From positions 1 through 51,586 of the forward strand of contig CAMIYB010000006.1 of the NCBI GenBank assembly GCA_946402945.1: a stretch of 51,586 nt of DNA. Direction: 5' to 3'. This DNA comes from an uncultured Bacteroidales bacterium. GTDB lineage: Bacteria > Bacteroidota > Bacteroidia > Bacteroidales > UBA932. The notes below the pieces were generated by a model. It searched no databases, had not been told where the DNA came from, and saw only the letters and a program-made list of their open reading frames with translations. Both the position numbers and the translations under genes were made by a program. This document shows positions 13,766 to 21,101 of this stretch, in pieces (positions within the stretch are counted from its first letter, which is position 1; each line of letters opens with the position of its first letter).

Positions 13766-14650
13766 ATGAGAACGAAACTTTTAGCAATCGCAGGCGCCGC
13801 CCTTCTGGCGGCGTCCTGCGCTTCTGCACCGCAGAAAAAGGACCTGTGCATCCAGATGTATTCCGCCCGGAGCATCATCGGCGACCCCGCAGAGGGGAAA
13901 ACCCCGTATGACGAGGTGCTGAAAGAGATGGCCGGGATGGGCTACACCGCCATCGAGGCCGCCGGCTACAGCGACGGCAAGTTCTACGGTGACGAACCCG
14001 CCGTCTTCAAGCAGAAGGTGGAAGCCGCCGGCATGGAGGTGCTCTCCTCCCATACGGCCCGCGGCCTTTCCGCGGAGGAAATCGCCTCCGGCGACCTCTC
14101 CGCCGCACTTGCATGGTGGGATAAGGCGATAGCCGACCACAAGGAGGCGGGGATGCAGTACATCGTAACGCCCTGGATCGGCCCGCAGGCCTCCCTGCAC
14201 GACCTCCAGGTCCAGTGCGACTACCTCAACGCCGTGGGCGCGAAATGCGCCGAAGCGGGCATTCAGTACGGCTACCACAACCACGACTATGAGTTTGCGA
14301 AGGTCGAAGGACAGGTGATGTACGACTACATGCTCGCGCACACCGATCCGGAGAAGGTATTCTTCCAGATGGATGTCTATTGGGCCGTCATCGGCAACGC
14401 CTCGCCGGTGGAATACTTCCGCAAATATCCGGGCCGCTTCAAGATGCTCCACATCAAGGACGAGACCGAGATCGGCCAGAGCGGCATGGTGGGATTCGAC
14501 GCCATTTTCCGCAACGCGGATGTGGCCGGGCTGGAAAACTTCGTGGTGGAAATCGAGCGCTACAGTTACGAGGACATCCGTCAGAGTTTCCGCGAGAGCG
14601 CCGAATATCTCCTCAACGCCGACTTCGTCGCTCCTACTTATAGTAAATAA
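13766..14650 (+). CDS. Sugar phosphate isomerase/epimerase-like TIM-barrel lipoprotein
   Basis: A 294-residue exported lipoprotein (signal ending LLAASC, Cys18) of the xylose isomerase-like/AP endonuclease 2 TIM-barrel superfamily. The predicted metal-site strands are visible: YTAIEAAGY, YHNHDYEF, FFQMDVYWAV, MLHIKDE and FVVEIERY. The lipobox argues against a cytosolic sugar phosphate isomerase, and an unphosphorylated sugar or keto-sugar is more likely as substrate. It starts 4 nt after the DUF1080 stop. The same trio of families occurs in loci linked to 3-keto-glycoside breakdown. An earlier in-frame start at 13685 would lie deep inside DUF1080 and destroy the signal peptide, so ATG 13766 is chosen. 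Confidence 0.9.
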   Translation: MRTKLLAIAGAALLAASCASAPQKKDLCIQMYSARSIIGDPAEGKTPYDEVLKEMAGMGYTAIEAAGYSDGKFYGDEPAVFKQKVEAAGMEVLSSHTARGLSAEEIASGDLSAALAWWDKAIADHKEAGMQYIVTPWIGPQASLHDLQVQCDYLNAVGAKCAEAGIQYGYHNHDYEFAKVEGQVMYDYMLAHTDPEKVFFQMDVYWAVIGNASPVEYFRKYPGRFKMLHIKDETEIGQSGMVGFDAIFRNADVAGLENFVVEIERYSYEDIRQSFRESAEYLLNADFVAPTYSK

Positions 14651-14655
14651 ATAGA

Positions 14656-14676
14656 CAAAACAGGCTGTTTTGCCTG
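14656..14676 (-). terminator. Hairpin between convergent genes
   Basis: Read on the minus strand, CAGGC, a 6-nt loop and GCCTG are followed by TTTTG, a short Rho-independent-type terminator downstream of nadE. The same bases also form an alternative 8-bp palindrome (CAAAACAG/CTGTTTTG). It separates nadE from the convergent isomerase gene. Confidence 0.5.
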
Positions 14677-14681
14677 AAATG

Positions 14682-16640
14682 CTACTCCGGGAGATTTTTT
14701 ATCCAGAGGGCGACGGAGGCGTCGGAAGGCATGCGCCAGTCGCCGCGGGGCGAGAGGGATACTGAACCGATCTTCGGTCCGTCCGGGAGGCAGGAGCGCT
14801 TGAACTGCTGGCTGAAGAAGCGCCAGCAGAACTTGCGGAGCCATTTTGTCAGTTCTTCTTCCGAATAAGCCTCTCCGAAAGCCTTCCGGGCAAGGAAAAG
14901 GACTTTCTCCGGGGCGAAACCGAAGCGGAAGAAATGATAGAGGAAGAAATCGTGCAACTCATACGGGCCCACGAGGTCTTCCGTCATCTGGACGATATTG
15001 CCCTGGGCGTCGGCCGGCGTAAGTTCCGGGCTGATGGGGGTATCGACGATGTCCAGGAGGATTTCCCGGACGCTGCGTTTCCCCGCGGCTGCGGCATCGA
15101 AACGATGGAGGGCCGCCCAGCGGACCAGGCTGCGGACCAGGGTCTTGGGAACGCCGGCATTGACCCCGTACATGGACATGTGGTCACCGTTGTAGGTGCA
15201 CCAGCCCAGGGCCAGTTCGCTCAGGTCGCCGGTCCCGACCACAAGGCCGTTCTCCTGGTTCGCGATATCCATCAGTAACTGGGTGCGTTCACGCGCCTGG
15301 GCGTTTTCGTAGGTCGTATCGTGGACGGAAGGGTCGTGCCCGATATCCTTGAAATGTTGCTTAACGGCAGGTACGACGCTGATTTCCCGCTGCGTGATCC
15401 CCAGGGCATGCATCAGATCGACGGCATTGCGGTACGTGCGGTCCGTGGTGCCGAGCCCCGGCATGGTAACGCCGATGACCCGGGTCCGGTCCCATCCGAG
15501 CCGGTCGAAGGCGAGGACGGTTACCAGGAGGGCCAGGGTGCTGTCCAGACCGCCGGAGATCCCGATGACGGCCGTGCGGCATTGGATATGCTCCAGGCGG
15601 GAAAGCAGGCCGAGGACCTGTATGGAGGTGATTTCTTCCGCCCTGTCGTCCCGATCGGCCGCCTCCGGGGAGGGGACGAAAGGATGGGGCTCGACATGGC
15701 GCAGGAGCCTCTCCTCGAAATCCGTCGGGGCGGCTTCCCCCAGATCGGAGACCGTGTAGTCGGCAAAGGGGCCGCCCTGGTCGTGGAAGGTGTTCTGCTG
15801 CTGCCGGAGCGTGGAGAGTTTCTCCGCATCGACATCCGCCTCGATCAGGGAGTTCTCCCGGCTGAAACGCGGATTCTCGGCCAGCAGGGCGCCGTTTTCG
15901 TAGATGAGCGAAGAACCGGCGAACACCAGGTCCTGGGTCGATTCGCCATAGCCGCTGGAGGCATAGACATAGGCCGAGGCCGTCCGGTAAGACTGATTGG
16001 CTATCAGTTCCTTGCGATACGTATGCTTGGTCAGGACCTCGTTGCTCGCCGAGAGATTGACGATGATGCGGGCGCCGGCCATCGCATGGTAGGAGGACGG
16101 CGGGACGGGTGTCCAGAGATCTTCGCAGAGTTCGACGGCGAAGGGGACCTCCCCCACCGTGAAGATCTGGCAGGGACCGAAGGGGACGCGGGCACCGGCA
16201 TAGACCACTTCCGAGCAGGCATCCCGGAAGGAGCCGCCGCTGGCGAACCAGCGCGTTTCGTAAAACTCATGGTAGCCGGGCAGATGGATTTTCGGGACGA
16301 TGCCGAACACCTGGCCGTCGCGCAGGACGACGGCGCAGTTGTAGAGGCGGTCGTGCAGCCGCACGGGCGCACCGACCACGACGGTGACATATTTGCCTGT
16401 GGTGTAGGCGCAGAGGTCCAGGACGCCTTCCTCCGCGGCGCGGATCAGAAGGGACTGCCCGAAAAGGTCGCCGCAGGTGTAGCCCGTAATCGACAGTTCC
16501 GGAAAGGCCAGCAGCGACACGTCGTCGGCTTCCGCCCTGTCCACCAGCGTTTTGATCTGTTCGATGTTATACGAAACGTCGGCGACCTTCACCCGGGGGG
16601 AAGCCGCGCCGACGCGAATCAGTCCGTAGTTGTTGTCCAT
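14682..16640 (-). CDS. nadE: Glutamine-dependent NAD+ synthetase
   Basis: Makes NAD+ from nicotinate adenine dinucleotide with ATP and ammonia released from glutamine. The 652-residue protein has two domains. The N-terminal nitrilase-type glutaminase carries the Glu-Lys-Cys triad in AFPELSITGY, PKIHLPGYHEF and VELCEDLW. The C-terminal synthetase has the ATP loop GISGGLDSTLAL and the VGTGDLSELALGW and YGVNAGVPKTLV segments. Length fits the two-domain form. The ATG at 16640 gives MDNNYGLIRVG; an upstream ATG would add twenty residues overlapping the DUF4252 gene's 3' end. It lies downstream of the ECF sigma operon on the same strand, but has a possible promoter of its own at 16660-16667. Confidence 0.95.
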   Translation of the reverse strand: MDNNYGLIRVGAASPRVKVADVSYNIEQIKTLVDRAEADDVSLLAFPELSITGYTCGDLFGQSLLIRAAEEGVLDLCAYTTGKYVTVVVGAPVRLHDRLYNCAVVLRDGQVFGIVPKIHLPGYHEFYETRWFASGGSFRDACSEVVYAGARVPFGPCQIFTVGEVPFAVELCEDLWTPVPPSSYHAMAGARIIVNLSASNEVLTKHTYRKELIANQSYRTASAYVYASSGYGESTQDLVFAGSSLIYENGALLAENPRFSRENSLIEADVDAEKLSTLRQQQNTFHDQGGPFADYTVSDLGEAAPTDFEERLLRHVEPHPFVPSPEAADRDDRAEEITSIQVLGLLSRLEHIQCRTAVIGISGGLDSTLALLVTVLAFDRLGWDRTRVIGVTMPGLGTTDRTYRNAVDLMHALGITQREISVVPAVKQHFKDIGHDPSVHDTTYENAQARERTQLLMDIANQENGLVVGTGDLSELALGWCTYNGDHMSMYGVNAGVPKTLVRSLVRWAALHRFDAAAAGKRSVREILLDIVDTPISPELTPADAQGNIVQMTEDLVGPYELHDFFLYHFFRFGFAPEKVLFLARKAFGEAYSEEELTKWLRKFCWRFFSQQFKRSCLPDGPKIGSVSLSPRGDWRMPSDASVALWIKNLPE

Positions 16641-16659
16641 CTTGCAAACATTCTTTCCG

Positions 16660-16667
16660 CAAAGATG
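16660..16667 (-). promoter_or_regulatory. Possible -7 box for nadE
   Basis: CATCTTTG on the minus strand differs from TAnnTTTG at one base and lies 19 nt before the nadE ATG, in the 34-nt gap after the DUF4252 gene. It is weak evidence for separate transcription of nadE. Confidence 0.3.
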
Positions 16668-16674
16668 GTGAAAA

Positions 16675-17163
16675 TTATTCAGATTCCGCTGCCTCCGCAA
16701 GGAGTTTCTCCAGGTCTTCGCGCAACATGTTGCCGTCGAGGGTGATTACAGCCGTTTCCGACCCGGAACCGGTGAGCATCATCAGGCTGCGGACGGTCTT
16801 TTCGTCGCCGACGGTAAAGAAGCGCGAGACCTCGCCGTCTTCCTTCACTTCCATCAGAAGTTCGGCCTTTCCCTTGCGGATCATCTTGTCGAAATCGTGA
16901 CGCAGGTCGTTACCGATGGCGGGATCTTCGGTCTCAAGCATGTAGAATCCGGACAGGGAGCGGATAATCGAGGCGAAGTTCACCTCGTCCTCGCCGACCG
17001 CGACGTCGGGCAGTTTGCCGAAGAGGCGGAACATCGCCGGGGAGACGTAGATGGCGCTCACGCCCTTCCGGTCGGAAAACTTATTATAGAGGGAGAGCCC
17101 GTCCTGGGCCAAGGCGCTGACCGCCAGGGTCAGGGCGGCGAGCAGGGTGATGATCTTTTTCAT
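16675..17163 (-). CDS. DUF4252 domain protein
   Basis: A 162-residue exported protein: signal peptide of about 19 residues (cleavage near ALAQ), then a small alpha/beta domain of the DUF4252 type, with FSDRKGVSAIYVSPAMFRL and FYMLETEDPAI. Members are common beside ECF sigma factors in Bacteroidales; their biochemical role is unknown. It is the last gene of a four-gene minus-strand operon. Its start overlaps the stop of the membrane protein gene by 4 nt. It is paralogous in type to the first gene of the operon, and the two flank the sigma/anti-sigma pair. There is no lipobox. Confidence 0.85.
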   Translation of the reverse strand: MKKIITLLAALTLAVSALAQDGLSLYNKFSDRKGVSAIYVSPAMFRLFGKLPDVAVGEDEVNFASIIRSLSGFYMLETEDPAIGNDLRHDFDKMIRKGKAELLMEVKEDGEVSRFFTVGDEKTVRSLMMLTGSGSETAVITLDGNMLREDLEKLLAEAAESE

Positions 17164-17543
17164 TTTCTGTTGATTTTATCAAGGATGACAGACGGTTTTT
17201 CCAACTTTTCCTGTGCCTGGACAATCATGCGGGCGCCCGGGGTCATACCCTGGCGGACCCGGCCCAGTGCCGCCTCCACGGCGGCATAGGCCAGCGCGGG
17301 ATCATCATAGGTATCCCGGGGCCGGGCGGGGCGCAGCAGCAGTCCGCCGGCGACAGCGGCCAGCAGGGCTGCGGCGGCTCCGGCCGCCCACAGCGGCCGG
17401 CGGGAGCGGCGTTCCGCCTGCTCCAGCCCGTCCAGGAGGCGGGCCGTCCGCTGCCCCAGGTCGCGGGGAACGGAGACTTCCTGATCCGAGGCAAGGGCCT
17501 CCAGGTCTTTCAGGTCAAGTTTTTCAATTTCCGTCTTTTCCAT
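17160..17543 (-). CDS. Small single-pass membrane protein, probable anti-sigma factor
   Basis: A 127-residue protein with a charged soluble N-terminus of about 48 residues, one transmembrane helix (about 51-70, alanine- and leucine-rich) and a periplasmic tail of about 55 residues. No named family was recognised. The topology and the position immediately downstream of the ECF sigma gene, overlapping it by 20 nt, fit an anti-sigma factor that holds the sigma at the membrane through its N-terminal segment. It is too short for a classical FecR. The function is inferred from context only. Confidence 0.65.
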   Translation of the reverse strand: MEKTEIEKLDLKDLEALASDQEVSVPRDLGQRTARLLDGLEQAERRSRRPLWAAGAAAALLAAVAGGLLLRPARPRDTYDDPALAYAAVEAALGRVRQGMTPGARMIVQAQEKLEKPSVILDKINRK

Positions 17544-18018
17544 ATCGTTTCCTAAGTGTTTTGCGGGCGTTGCTCAGCAGCACGCGCAGATGAAGGGTCG
17601 AGAGGCCCGTCCGCCGGGCAATCTCTCCGTATTCCAATCCTTCCAGGACCCGCAGCCGGAGCACTTCCCGCTGCCGGGACGGAAGGGATTCCATTTCAAG
17701 GCGGAGCCGCCCCATCTCGTCGCGGTCGATGGCCCGGCGGTCCGGTCCGGGCTCCGGATCCGGTACCGGGAGGCCTTCGGGCAGCGGAGCGGGACGGCGG
17801 GCGCGGGCGCGGATCCGGTCGAGGCAGAGATTTCGCATCAGGACAAGGGCATACGCCCGTGGCGAAGCGATGTCTCGGAGTTGCCTGCGCCGGGTCCAGA
17901 GTTTGACGTACAGGTCCTGGACGGCATCCTCGGCCTCGGCGGCGTCTCCCAGCAGGTGGAAGGCCAGCCGGTAAAGCCCGTCGGTGAGCGGAAGCCAGGT
18001 CTGCCGGAAATCTTCCAT
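17524..18018 (-). CDS. ECF-type RNA polymerase sigma factor
   Basis: A 164-residue sigma-70 family protein containing only regions 2 and 4. Region 2 is visible as AEAEDAVQDLYVKLWTRR followed by the SPRAYALVLMRNLCLDRIR helix. Region 4 is LPSRQREVLRLRVLEGLEYGEIA with the recognition helix STLHLRVLLSNARKTLR. The linker is proline-rich. Its start overlaps the upstream DUF4252-type stop by 1 nt (TGATG), and its end overlaps the membrane protein gene, so all four genes are coupled. A promoter with the ECF pattern AAC-N16-CGTC lies in front of the operon, suggesting autoregulation. The inducing signal is unknown. Confidence 0.92.
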   Translation of the reverse strand: MEDFRQTWLPLTDGLYRLAFHLLGDAAEAEDAVQDLYVKLWTRRRQLRDIASPRAYALVLMRNLCLDRIRARARRPAPLPEGLPVPDPEPGPDRRAIDRDEMGRLRLEMESLPSRQREVLRLRVLEGLEYGEIARRTGLSTLHLRVLLSNARKTLRKRYGKDGN

Positions 18019-18527
18019 CAGCGCGCAGCGGCAAATTCAGCGATCTGTCCGGCCGAGAGGGTGCCGTAGAGGCAGATCAGCGTACTGGATTCCGGACAGA
18101 AGAGGACGACGTCCCGGATCATGTCCTCCCCTTTCTGTGTCCCGAACAGGCGGATGACTTCCCCGTCGGAGTCCTTTACCTCCATGAGTTTGTCCGCCTT
18201 CCGGAGCACCTTGGCGATATCCCGGTTGAAGGATTCCCGGACCTTGTCGTCGCAGCCTTCATACTCCACGATCACACATTTCCTGAGGCCGTCGAGCAGC
18301 CGGAGAGCGCTCATCGCATCGGGATCGCCGCCGGATGCGGCTTCCATGCGCACGGCGCTGCGGAGCAGGCCCAAGAGCAGTCCCCCCACGGGAACGACTT
18401 CAAATTCCGCTTCGTCGCTGTAGGAGCGGACCACCGCGGTGAGGCGGGTCCTGTTCACGCCGCGCTCCGCAGCGGAAAGCGGAAAGGCGAGCAGCACGGC
18501 AAGCAATATGATTCCTGTTCTTTTCAT
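18018..18527 (-). CDS. DUF4252-type exported protein, first gene of the ECF operon
   Basis: A 169-residue protein with a clear signal peptide (LLAVLLAFPLSAAE) and a small domain resembling the DUF4252 protein at the other end of the operon. Shared features include a KADKLMEVKDSDGEVIRLFGT segment matching the ELLMEVKEDGEVSRFFTVG segment there, and a final LICLYGTLSAGQIAEFA matching VITLDGNMLREDLEKLL. The ATG at 18527 is preferred over a GTG one codon earlier. It precedes the sigma gene with a 1-nt overlap. It may work with the downstream copy as an envelope component of the signalling system; this is inferred from context. Confidence 0.75.
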   Translation of the reverse strand: MKRTGIILLAVLLAFPLSAAERGVNRTRLTAVVRSYSDEAEFEVVPVGGLLLGLLRSAVRMEAASGGDPDAMSALRLLDGLRKCVIVEYEGCDDKVRESFNRDIAKVLRKADKLMEVKDSDGEVIRLFGTQKGEDMIRDVVLFCPESSTLICLYGTLSAGQIAEFAAAR

Positions 18528-18539
18528 CACGACTATAAA

Positions 18540-18565
18540 GACGCTCCCGTCCGGAAAATGTTACA
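18540..18565 (-). promoter_or_regulatory. Candidate ECF sigma promoter, AAC-N16-CGTC
   Basis: Read on the minus strand, TGTAACA is followed after 16 nt (counted from AAC) by CGTCTTTATA. AAC in the -35 element and CGTC in the -10 element, 16 nt apart, is the standard ECF pattern. The element ends about 12 nt before the ATG at 18527, so the leader would be only a few nucleotides. It suggests that the sigma factor encoded in this operon drives its own transcription. Confidence 0.5.
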
Positions 18566-18680
18566 GTTTTTTTCAAAAATCGATGTTAGGAGTTCCGGCG
18601 ATGAGGACGCGGGGGTGTTTCGATGCCGCAATTTAGCGATTTTAAGGCGGAATCCGATTGCAAATCCGCATTTTTCTTTC

Positions 18681-18688
18681 TAAATTTG
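18681..18688 (+). promoter_or_regulatory. -7 promoter box for zapB-like/zapA/6S-like unit
   Basis: TAAATTTG matches TAnnTTTG exactly, with TTG at 18658-18660 placed 20 nt upstream as a -33 element. This is the best-spaced promoter in the window. It leaves a leader of about 25 nt before the ATG at 18718. The rest of the 190-nt gap (18528-18717) holds the divergent ECF-type promoter and a CGGAATCCG palindrome at 18648-18656. Confidence 0.65.
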
Positions 18689-18717
18689 CATTCGTATAGG
18701 CTGAAAAAGGCTTTGAT

Positions 18718-18990
18718 ATGCTCGAGAGTATCAAACAGGATATCGAACGACTTATCGCGCGCTTCGAGAGCGAGCGCCAGGAGCGGATGCGCCTGGAGGA
18801 TGCGCTCTCGCAGAGCAAGGCCCGGAACGAGGCCTATCGCAAACAGATTACCGAACTGGAAAGAGAGGTGGACAATCTGAAACTGACCGGGGCCTTCACG
18901 GCTCCCGCCGGCGCTTCCGACGCCGCCCGGGAGAAGATTGACGGACTGATCCGGGAGATCGACAAATGCATCGCTCTCCTGCAAAGATAA
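18718..18990 (+). CDS. Small coiled-coil protein, ZapB-like
   Basis: A 90-residue protein, almost entirely helical. Residues 1-55 show heptad spacing with many Glu, Arg and Leu (IERLIARFESERQERMRLED, LEREVDNLKL), then a short flexible GAFTAPAGAS linker and a second amphipathic helix. It lies 6 nt upstream of zapA and shares its promoter, so a divisome role with ZapA, like that of E. coli ZapB, is reasonable. Sequence similarity to ZapB itself could only be judged as coiled-coil resemblance; the name is therefore a guess by size, shape and neighbourhood. Confidence 0.75.
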   Translation: MLESIKQDIERLIARFESERQERMRLEDALSQSKARNEAYRKQITELEREVDNLKLTGAFTAPAGASDAAREKIDGLIREIDKCIALLQR

Positions 18991-18996
18991 AGGACG

Positions 18997-19314
18997 ATGG
19001 CAAACGAGCAGAGAAAGATCAACGTCAAGATAGCGGACAGGGAATATGCCTTCTCCGCTCCTTCGCCGGAGCAGGAAGAACGGATCCGGCGGGCCGCTGA
19101 CGTGCTCAATCGCCGGATTTCGGGCGTCCTGGCCCAGAATCCGGGGACGAACATGCTCAAGGTGCTGACCATCATCGCCCTGAACGAGATCAACTCCGGT
19201 CTTCGCCTGCAGGCCCAACTCAGCGGCATCCAGAAGGAAGCCGACGGCCTCAGGGATCAGATGGACACGTATCTGGACAATATTGAAGGAATTGCCGCCA
19301 GCACGAGAGGCTGA
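18997..19314 (+). CDS. zapA: Cell division protein ZapA
   Basis: A 105-residue ZapA-family protein that binds FtsZ and promotes bundling of its filaments at the division ring. The N-terminal globular part, INVKIADREYAFSAP then PEQEERIRRAADVLN, and the C-terminal helix (LTIIALNEINSGLRLQAQ onward) are typical; family members are about 100 residues long. It follows the coiled-coil gene by 6 nt. The 6S-like RNA begins directly after its stop, matching the zapA-ssrS order seen in other bacteria. Confidence 0.9.
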   Translation: MANEQRKINVKIADREYAFSAPSPEQEERIRRAADVLNRRISGVLAQNPGTNMLKVLTIIALNEINSGLRLQAQLSGIQKEADGLRDQMDTYLDNIEGIAASTRG

Positions 19315-19452
19315 AAACAACACGTTCCCAGGAACCGGGTAACTCGCAGTGGGGATGGCAGGCCAAGGTGACCCTCCGGGGGATCTCCTGCATGCAGGGG
19401 ACGTTGGATCCCTGAACCATCGCGGAGCCCAAATCTTATTTTTAAGATTTTT
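19315..19452 (+). ncRNA. ssrS: Structured RNA, probably 6S RNA
   Basis: A 242-nt gap without a coding frame holds a long imperfect hairpin. Pairs from the outside in are GGG 19337-19339 with CCC 19428-19430; CTCGC 19343-19347 with GCGGAG 19422-19427; GATGG 19354-19358 with CCATC 19417-19421; CAGG 19359-19362 with CCTG 19411-19414; CCAA 19363-19366 with TTGG 19404-19407; and CCC 19372-19374 with GGG 19398-19400. A bulge on the 5' side (about 19348-19353) interrupts the rod. A terminator hairpin follows at 19431. A rod with internal bulges placed right after zapA is what is known for 6S RNA, which binds the housekeeping RNA polymerase holoenzyme. I cannot align it to a covariance model, and the 5' end is uncertain because no separate promoter was seen. 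Confidence 0.65.
19431..19452 (+). terminator. Terminator of the 6S-like RNA
   Basis: AAATCTTA and TAAGATTT form an 8-bp AT-only stem around a TTTT loop, followed by TT. It abuts the closing CCC of the 6S-like rod at 19428-19430. Confidence 0.6.
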
Positions 19453-19486
19453 CTGACCTGTGGCTGACGGCTTTTCCGACTTTCCG

Positions 19487-19522
19487 GCCGGCAGTCTCCC
19501 CCATGGATGCTGCCGGCTTTTT
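19487..19522 (+). terminator. Strong terminator-type hairpin upstream of rny
   Basis: GCCGGCAG (19487-19494) and CTGCCGGC (19510-19517) form a perfect 8-bp stem with a 15-nt loop, followed by TTTTT. It stands 34 nt before the rny ATG, with no recognisable promoter between. It either ends read-through from the zapA/6S unit or acts as an attenuator for rny. Confidence 0.7.
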
Positions 19523-19556
19523 ATGAAAAGAACGTAAACCAAATATATATACCGTT

Positions 19557-21098
19557 ATGGACATCATTTCATTGTTGGTAGGAGCCGTGGCAGGGGCCGT
19601 CATCGCCCTGGCTATCTACATACTGGTCCGCAAAGCTATTCTTAAGGGCCGGAAAGACGACATCATCAAGAAGGCGGAGTTGGAAGGCGAAAGCATCAAG
19701 CAGGAGAAGATCCTGCAGGCCAAGGAAAAGGTCATCCAGCTCAAAGCCGAGCACGAGCAGCAGGTCAACCAGCGCAACAACCAACTCAAAGAGGCGGAAA
19801 TCCGCATCAAGCAGAAGGAGAACAACCTCAACCAGAACAACGAGAACCTCCAGCGCAAACTGCGCGAGGCCGACGCCCTCAAGGCCGGCCTGGCCAGCCA
19901 GCGGGAAGCCCTGGACCACAAGGCGGAGGAGTATGATCGGCTCCGGAACGAGGCCAACCGCCAGATCGAGAGCATTGCCGGCATGAGCGCCGCCGAGGCC
20001 AAGAACATTCTCATGGAGAACATGAAGGCGGAGGCCCGCACCGAAGCCCAGGCCTACATCAACGACACCATGGACGAAGCCCGGCTCAATGCCGCACGCG
20101 AGGCCAAGCGCATCGTCATCACCACCATCCAGCGCACCGCGACGGAAACGGCCATCGAAAATGCCGTGACCACCTTCCCGATCGACAGCGACGAGATCAA
20201 GGGCCGCATTATCGGCCGGGAAGGCCGCAACATCCGCGCCCTGGAGGCCGCGACCGGCGTCGAGATCGTCGTGGACGATACCCCTGACGCCATTCTCCTG
20301 TCGGCTTTCGACCCGGTCCGCCGCGAAGTGGCCCGCCTGGCCCTCCACCAGTTGGTCGTGGACGGGCGCATCCACCCGGCCCGCATCGAGGAAGTGGTCA
20401 CCAAGGTCCAGAAGCAACTGGAAGAGGAAATCCTCGAAACCGGCAAGCGTACCTGCATCGACCTCGGTATCCACGGGATGAACATCGAACTGGTCCGTAT
20501 GATCGGCCGCATGAAATACCGTTCCTCCTACGGCCAGAACCTCCTGCAGCACTCGCGCGAAGTGGCCAACATCTGCTCGATCATGGCCTCCGAACTGGGT
20601 CTGAACCCGAAACTGGCCAAGCGGGCCGGTCTGCTCCACGACATCGGCAAGGTCTCCGAAGAGGAGCCGGATCTCCCGCACGCCATCCTGGGCATGCATC
20701 TGGCCGAGCAATACAAGGAGAAGCCGGAAATCTGCAACGCAATCGGCGCTCACCACGAAGAGGTGGAGATGACCTCCATCATCGCCCCCATCGTCCTGGT
20801 CGGCGACGCCATCTCCGGCGCCCGCCCGGGTGCCCGCCGCGAGGTCATCGAATCCTACATCAAACGCCTCAAGGGCATGGAAGACCTGGCCGCGGCCTAT
20901 CCGGGCGTGACCAAGAGCTATGCCATCCAGGCCGGCCGCGAACTGCGCGTGATCGTCGGCGCCGAATCCGTCTCCGACGAACAGGCGGCTACCCTCTCGG
21001 CTGAAATCGCCCAGAAGATCCAGAACGAGATGACCTACCCGGGCCAGGTGAAAATCACCGTCATCCGGGAGACCCGTTCCGTCGCCTACGCCAAATAA
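19557..21098 (+). CDS. rny: Ribonuclease Y
   Basis: Endoribonuclease that starts mRNA decay at the inner membrane. The 513-residue protein has an N-terminal membrane helix (residues 3-25), a long coiled coil rich in Glu, Lys and Gln to about 170, a KH domain with the GxxG-type loop IIGREGRN near 218, and an HD domain with HSREVAN near 331 and LLHDIGKV near 360, which supplies the metal ligands. Length and domain order are standard. It begins 34 nt after a terminator-type hairpin, so its own promoter or an attenuation control is expected. The dsbD-like gene follows after 3 nt. Confidence 0.96.
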   Translation: MDIISLLVGAVAGAVIALAIYILVRKAILKGRKDDIIKKAELEGESIKQEKILQAKEKVIQLKAEHEQQVNQRNNQLKEAEIRIKQKENNLNQNNENLQRKLREADALKAGLASQREALDHKAEEYDRLRNEANRQIESIAGMSAAEAKNILMENMKAEARTEAQAYINDTMDEARLNAAREAKRIVITTIQRTATETAIENAVTTFPIDSDEIKGRIIGREGRNIRALEAATGVEIVVDDTPDAILLSAFDPVRREVARLALHQLVVDGRIHPARIEEVVTKVQKQLEEEILETGKRTCIDLGIHGMNIELVRMIGRMKYRSSYGQNLLQHSREVANICSIMASELGLNPKLAKRAGLLHDIGKVSEEEPDLPHAILGMHLAEQYKEKPEICNAIGAHHEEVEMTSIIAPIVLVGDAISGARPGARREVIESYIKRLKGMEDLAAAYPGVTKSYAIQAGRELRVIVGAESVSDEQAATLSAEIAQKIQNEMTYPGQVKITVIRETRSVAYAK

Positions 21099-21101
21099 AC
21101 G

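Noticed and set aside
19503..19526. A seven-codon frame (MDAAGFL) inside the hairpin upstream of rny, as a leader peptide
   Set aside because: There is no ribosome-binding site before it and no run of regulatory codons; it is most likely chance.
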